Below are positions 60,591 through 64,000 of a stretch of DNA of 64,000 bases, piece by piece. Made by a program: the position numbers and the translations under genes. This DNA comes from JBGTFE01 sp036403235 (GTDB lineage: Bacteria; Acidobacteriota; Blastocatellia; Pyrinomonadales; Pyrinomonadaceae): positions 1 through 64,000 of the forward strand of contig DASWRI010000070.1 of NCBI GenBank assembly GCA_036403235.1, read 5' to 3'. The notes under the pieces are model-generated. The model was not told the origin of the DNA, did no database searches, and was given only the letters and a program-made list of their open reading frames with translations. The first letter of the stretch is position 1. Each line of letters starts with the position of its first letter.

Positions 60591-60744
60591 ATTATTCTCT
60601 GCGTTCTTCAAATTTATTCTCTCTCCCGAATAATAATCTTTACTCAAAAAAATGTCCAAGTTTTCAAGGATTTCGCCCGTCGTTTGCCTTTTTCGCCCAA
60701 ATCAGACATCATTTAAGTTTGTCTTACAGGGCAGATTTACGACT

Positions 60745-62556
60745 ATGATTACTACAGAAAAAATACGCAACATTGCAATTATCGCCCACGTCGACCACGG
60801 AAAAACGACGCTGGTTGACGCGATGCTCAAACAATCCGGCACTTACCGCGACAATGAAACGGTGGTTGACCGCGTGATGGATTCGATGGATTTGGAACGC
60901 GAGCGCGGCATCACGATTATGGCGAAAAACACGTCGGTTCACTACGGCGATTATAAAATCAATATCGTCGATACGCCCGGTCACGCCGATTTCGGCGGCG
61001 AAGTCGAACGCGTTTTAAAAATGGTTGACGGCATCGTTCTGCTCGTCGACGCGGCCGAAGGCTGTCTGCCGCAGACCAGATTTGTTCTTCGCAAAGCGCT
61101 CGAATTAAAACTTCCGGCAATCGCTCTGGTCAACAAAATCGACCGTCAGGATTCGCGTCCCGAAGAAGTTCTCGACGAGATTTACGACCTTTTTATCGAT
61201 TTGGGCGCAAACGACGAGCAAATCGAATTCCCGGTTTTGTATTCGATTTCGCGTGACGGAATGGCGAAAAAGAATTTGTCGGACGAATCGACCAGCCTCA
61301 AGCCGCTGTTTGACCAGATTATCGAAACCGTCCCCGCGCCGCGCGCTTTGCGTGACGATTCGCTCCAGCTTCTCGTCGCCAATATCGATTACAACGCTTT
61401 TGTCGGACGCCTCGCCATCGGCAGAATTTATTCGGGCGAGATTGCCAAAAATCAGGAAGTCATCGTCGCCAAACGCGACGGCTCGACGCAGAAAACGCGC
61501 GTCAAAGAGTTATACATTTTTGAAGGTTTGGGACGCGAAAACGTCGAAAAAGCGGGCGTCGGCGAAATCGTCGCGCTCGCTGGTTTTGACGACATCAACA
61601 TCGGCGAAACGATTACGCTCGTCGATAACCCGAAGCCGCTTCCGCTGATAAACGTTGACGAGCCGACAATCTCGATGATTTTCGGCGTCAACAATTCGCC
61701 TTTTTCGGGAATCGACGGAAAATACGTCACTTCGCGCCAGATAAAAGAACGCCTCGAAAAAGAACTTTTGGGCAACGTCGCCCTTCGCGTTGCCGATACG
61801 GATTCGCCCGACCAGTTCAAAGTTTCGGGCCGCGGCGAATTGCAGTTATCAATCTTAATCGAGATGATGCGCCGCGAAGGCTACGAAGTTCAGGTTTCAA
61901 AGCCCGAAGTCATCACCAAAAAAGACGAAAAAACAGGCGAGCTGCAAGAGCCGATTGAACAGGTCGTCATCGACGTGCCCGAGGAATTTATCGGCGTCGT
62001 TACAGAAGCGCTCGGACGCAGAAAAGGTCAGATGACGAAAATGATTAACAACGGTTCGGGCAGAGTTCGGCTCGAATACGAAATTCCTTCGCGCGGCCTT
62101 ATCGGTTTTCGCGGCGAGTTTCTGACCGAAACTAAGGGAACTGGTTTATTAAATACTTTGTTTCTGCGTTTCGATAAATGGCAGGGCGAGATGAAAGGTC
62201 GCGGCACAGGCTCGCTCGTCGCCGATAGAATGGGCGAAGCGACGACTTACGCGCTTTACGCGCTTCAGGAACGCGGCGCGCTGTTCATCAAGCCGCAGAC
62301 GAAGGTTTATGAAGGAATGCTCGTCGGCGAAAACGCCCGCGCCGTCGATTTGGACGTAAACGCGATTAAAGAGAAAAAGCTTTCGAATATGCGAACGACC
62401 TCGACCGACGAAGCGATGCGTCTCGTCCCGGTGCGCGAAATGTCGCTGGAACGAGCGCTGGAGTTTATCGCCGACGATGAGCTGATAGAAGTTACGCCGA
62501 AGGCGATTCGCCTGCGCAAGCGAGTCTTGAAAGCCAACGAAAGACCGAAGAAATAA
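60745..62556 (+). CDS. typA: Translational GTPase TypA/BipA
   Basis: Ribosome-associated GTPase needed for ribosome assembly and stress growth. It is 603 residues from the ATG at 60745, normal for the family. GTPase motifs: AHVDHGKTT, RERGITI, DTPGHADFG, NKIDRQD. Then elongation-factor-like domains (VALAGFDDINIGET, FKVSGRGELQLSILIEMMRREGYE-type) and the C-terminal BipA part (IPSRGLIGFRGEFL, GTGSLVADRMGEATTYAL). The upstream in-frame extension has no ribosome site and was not used. Confidence 0.97.
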   Translation: MITTEKIRNIAIIAHVDHGKTTLVDAMLKQSGTYRDNETVVDRVMDSMDLERERGITIMAKNTSVHYGDYKINIVDTPGHADFGGEVERVLKMVDGIVLLVDAAEGCLPQTRFVLRKALELKLPAIALVNKIDRQDSRPEEVLDEIYDLFIDLGANDEQIEFPVLYSISRDGMAKKNLSDESTSLKPLFDQIIETVPAPRALRDDSLQLLVANIDYNAFVGRLAIGRIYSGEIAKNQEVIVAKRDGSTQKTRVKELYIFEGLGRENVEKAGVGEIVALAGFDDINIGETITLVDNPKPLPLINVDEPTISMIFGVNNSPFSGIDGKYVTSRQIKERLEKELLGNVALRVADTDSPDQFKVSGRGELQLSILIEMMRREGYEVQVSKPEVITKKDEKTGELQEPIEQVVIDVPEEFIGVVTEALGRRKGQMTKMINNGSGRVRLEYEIPSRGLIGFRGEFLTETKGTGLLNTLFLRFDKWQGEMKGRGTGSLVADRMGEATTYALYALQERGALFIKPQTKVYEGMLVGENARAVDLDVNAIKEKKLSNMRTTSTDEAMRLVPVREMSLERALEFIADDELIEVTPKAIRLRKRVLKANERPKK

Positions 62557-62558
62557 TT

Positions 62559-62617
62559 GATAGTGAATAGTTGATGGCGGATAGTTCTTTCCACTATCAA
62601 CTATTCACTATCCACTA
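62559..62617. repeat. GATAGTG/CACTATC palindrome after typA
   Basis: The left arm GATAGTGAATAGTTGATGGC (62559-62578) and the right arm CTATCAACTATTCACTATCC (62594-62613) pair with short offsets. It separates typA from the GNAT gene. Confidence 0.85.
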
Positions 62618-62624
62618 ACTTAAA

Positions 62625-63128
62625 GTGCTTGATTCGATAAAATTCCGCCCTGCTTCCGCCGCCGATTCGTCATTTTTGGCGGATATGCTTTTTGAAGCCG
62701 GTGCGGTTAGCGAAAAAGTTCGCGAAATGGGCAGGGAAAAAGCGCGTAGCTTGCCTGCGATGATACTTTTTTTGGAAAATTTCGGACGCGCGGGCGATTT
62801 CGGATTTGTCGCCGAAAGCGCGGATAATTTACTGCTCGGCGCGGTTTGGGCGAGGCTGTTCTCAGCGGAGAAAAAAGGCTACGGTTTTGTTTCGGCGGAA
62901 ATTCCCGAGCTCGCCATCGCCGTCGCGCCAGAATTTCGCGGCCGGGGCATCGGCACGAAATTGCTCGAAAGCTTAATTTCCGAAGCGCCGAAACTAAAAT
63001 ATCCGGCGCTGAGCCTTTCGGTTTATCGCCGCAATCCCGCTCTCAAGCTTTACGAGCGTCTCGGCTTTCGCGACGCTCTCGTTTCAAAAGAAACAAATTC
63101 TTCCGTGACGATGATTTTGCGGTTTTAG
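62625..63128 (+). CDS. GNAT-family N-acetyltransferase
   Basis: A 167-residue acetyltransferase using acetyl-CoA. SADSSFLADMLFEAG-type start (here ASAADSSFLADMLF), then LLLGAVWARLF, ELAIAVAPEFRGRGIGTKLL (motif A with R-x-x-G-x-G) and YPALSLSVYRRNPALKLYERL (motif B). GTG start at 62625, chosen because the frame upstream is closed. Substrate unknown; amino groups of small molecules or proteins are typical. Confidence 0.88.
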   Translation: MLDSIKFRPASAADSSFLADMLFEAGAVSEKVREMGREKARSLPAMILFLENFGRAGDFGFVAESADNLLLGAVWARLFSAEKKGYGFVSAEIPELAIAVAPEFRGRGIGTKLLESLISEAPKLKYPALSLSVYRRNPALKLYERLGFRDALVSKETNSSVTMILRF

Positions 63129-63160
63129 AACCTCGGACGCGTGAGGCTATCGAGTTTTAT

Positions 63161-63195
63161 GAGGTGATATGGACGGGCATATCACCTCACTTTTT
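63161..63195 (+). terminator. Terminator after the GNAT gene
   Basis: The 11-bp stem GAGGTGATATG/CATATCACCTC (63161-63171 with 63179-63189) and a 7-base loop are followed by TTTTT. Confidence 0.88.
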
Positions 63196-63217
63196 CTACA
63201 AAACCCGCTCATCATAA

Positions 63218-63652
63218 TTATATTTCCGGATTAAAAAATTCTTCTTTGTTTGTGAAAAATTCTTTCATACGTTCTCCGTGTTTAAATACGAATTTTTCCG
63301 TCTCTTTTTCCCATTTCGAGTCATAGAATATCTTTAATTTGCAGTGCGGGCAGATTTTACCGTGTTTTTGAACTTCTTTGGCAAACTCCTGCCGTTTCGC
63401 GCGATTGAACGATTTCAGCCCGGGAAAGTTTTCGTGGAAATATTCGTCCGTCGAATCGAGAATATCAATCAAGACAGACATTTTGTAATTTTTAATCCAT
63501 CTTCCAATCTTCGCGTCGACGCATTTTTCTTTCTTCAGATTTTTTTCCTGTTCGCGCAGCCGCGCCGGCAAATTTTCGTCTTCATTGACCATTAAATTAG
63601 CTATCGCATCCGTAATGTCGTAATTCATCGCAGTTGTAGATTCGTCTTTCAT
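63218..63652 (-). CDS. Small hypothetical protein with a CPHC motif
   Basis: A 144-residue basic protein with long charged helices (ARLREQEKNLKKEKCVDAKI, KRQEFAKEVQKHGK) and one ICPHCKLKIF motif that could be half of a zinc site. It has no signal peptide. AT-rich codons are more frequent than in most of the window. It is preceded by an AGGAGA ribosome site. I recognise no family. Confidence 0.55.
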   Translation of the reverse strand: MKDESTTAMNYDITDAIANLMVNEDENLPARLREQEKNLKKEKCVDAKIGRWIKNYKMSVLIDILDSTDEYFHENFPGLKSFNRAKRQEFAKEVQKHGKICPHCKLKIFYDSKWEKETEKFVFKHGERMKEFFTNKEEFFNPEI

Positions 63653-64000
63653 ATTTTCTCCTAAAATAGTAAGTGATTATTTTTTTGAACACAAAGACTT
63701 GTGTTGGTGACGCTGAGAAAAATTATGCTTCGATAATAATCGTATTACCGAAGCATATATGCGAGTGATGGCTTGCGAAAATATTAATCAGACCGCAATA
63801 AAATACAGGCGGGTAAAGCGGGAGTGAATTTTTGTTCACAAAAGTTTTCATTTTCATTTATTCAACCAAAACCATCTAAATTTTTCCGGCGGAATTACTT
63901 TTTCCGCGCCTTTTTATGCACTCTCCCGAATAATTTTGAGTTAACACGATTACAGTCGATAGAGGTTTTTTCATAAGACTGCCCGAGAAATTCGGCAATT
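63653..64000. other. A/T-rich intergenic region at the window end
   Basis: No credible gene is visible. The main feature is a long hairpin at 63724-63757: outer 9-bp arms TATGCTTCG/CGAAGCATA plus an inner AATA/TATT pair. A short AACACAA/TTGTGTT repeat lies at about 63689-63706. The remainder probably holds the promoter of the minus-strand gene and of whatever lies beyond 64000. Confidence 0.6.

Overview
The window is one contiguous piece of a bacterial chromosome of moderate GC, with genes on both strands and a strong bias for G/C-ending codons. The gene mix suggests a Gram-negative, aerobic acidobacterium, most likely of the Blastocatellia/Pyrinomonadaceae type: DUF4252, DUF4097, DUF4920 and DUF5916 exported proteins, many secreted proteins ending their signal peptide in A-Q, ECF sigma factors with membrane anti-sigma partners, S8 and S9 secreted peptidases, and a large load of short intergenic repeats. 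This taxonomic call is inference; no rRNA or tRNA gene is present to confirm it.

Layout. 1-6 kb: panB-panC, a cysteine-free thioredoxin-fold protein, maf, a DciA-like DUF721 protein, gatC, a lipoprotein and gatA. 6-14 kb (minus strand): a GGDEF-EAL membrane protein, a subtilisin-like protease with a degenerate ClpB-like N-terminal region and a hexapeptide-repeat tail, and oligopeptidase B. 14-16.5 kb: ECF sigma, membrane anti-sigma and two DUF4252-type exported proteins. 16.5-26 kb: citrate synthase, SAM hydrolase, a glycine-zipper protein, a Nudix hydrolase, DUF5916 and DUF4097 proteins. 26-32 kb: PHP phosphoesterase, GT4, membrane protein, GT4, then a MacB/FtsX-type permease and an EamA exporter. 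33-36 kb (minus): two tiny acidic DDGCGK peptides, an RraB-like protein and lysS. 36.5-50.6 kb: mfd, SurA-like PPIase, S4 protein, a run of small exported proteins, dusB and LolA-like exported proteins. 50.6-54 kb (minus): RpoE-type sigma, anti-sigma and exported proteins. 54-64 kb: trmL, a BON protein, pntA and pntB split by a DUF433/DUF5615 toxin-antitoxin pair, typA, a GNAT acetyltransferase and small unknowns.

Three kinds of structure go beyond ordinary genes. First, most intergenic gaps carry palindromes whose arms are tandem heptamers or near-heptamers (for example GTTCGTN, TAGACTT, AGTGAAA), and some of these lie inside genes in frame: mfd has three tracts, and a lipoprotein appears to take its signal peptide from one arm. 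A second palindrome family is read through inside maf and lysS. Second, four intergenic gaps (13.6, 33.2, 40.2 and 53.0 kb) hold degenerate tandem arrays with unrelated consensus sequences but the same 20-21 bp period. Third, the pnt operon has been opened by a toxin-antitoxin insertion that left a copy of the original pntB start on the far side.

The strongest candidates for something new are the 21-bp arrays, the ClpB-like/subtilisin protein with its LLMSDG tail, the pntA-TA-pntB arrangement, and the paired DDGCGK micropeptides.
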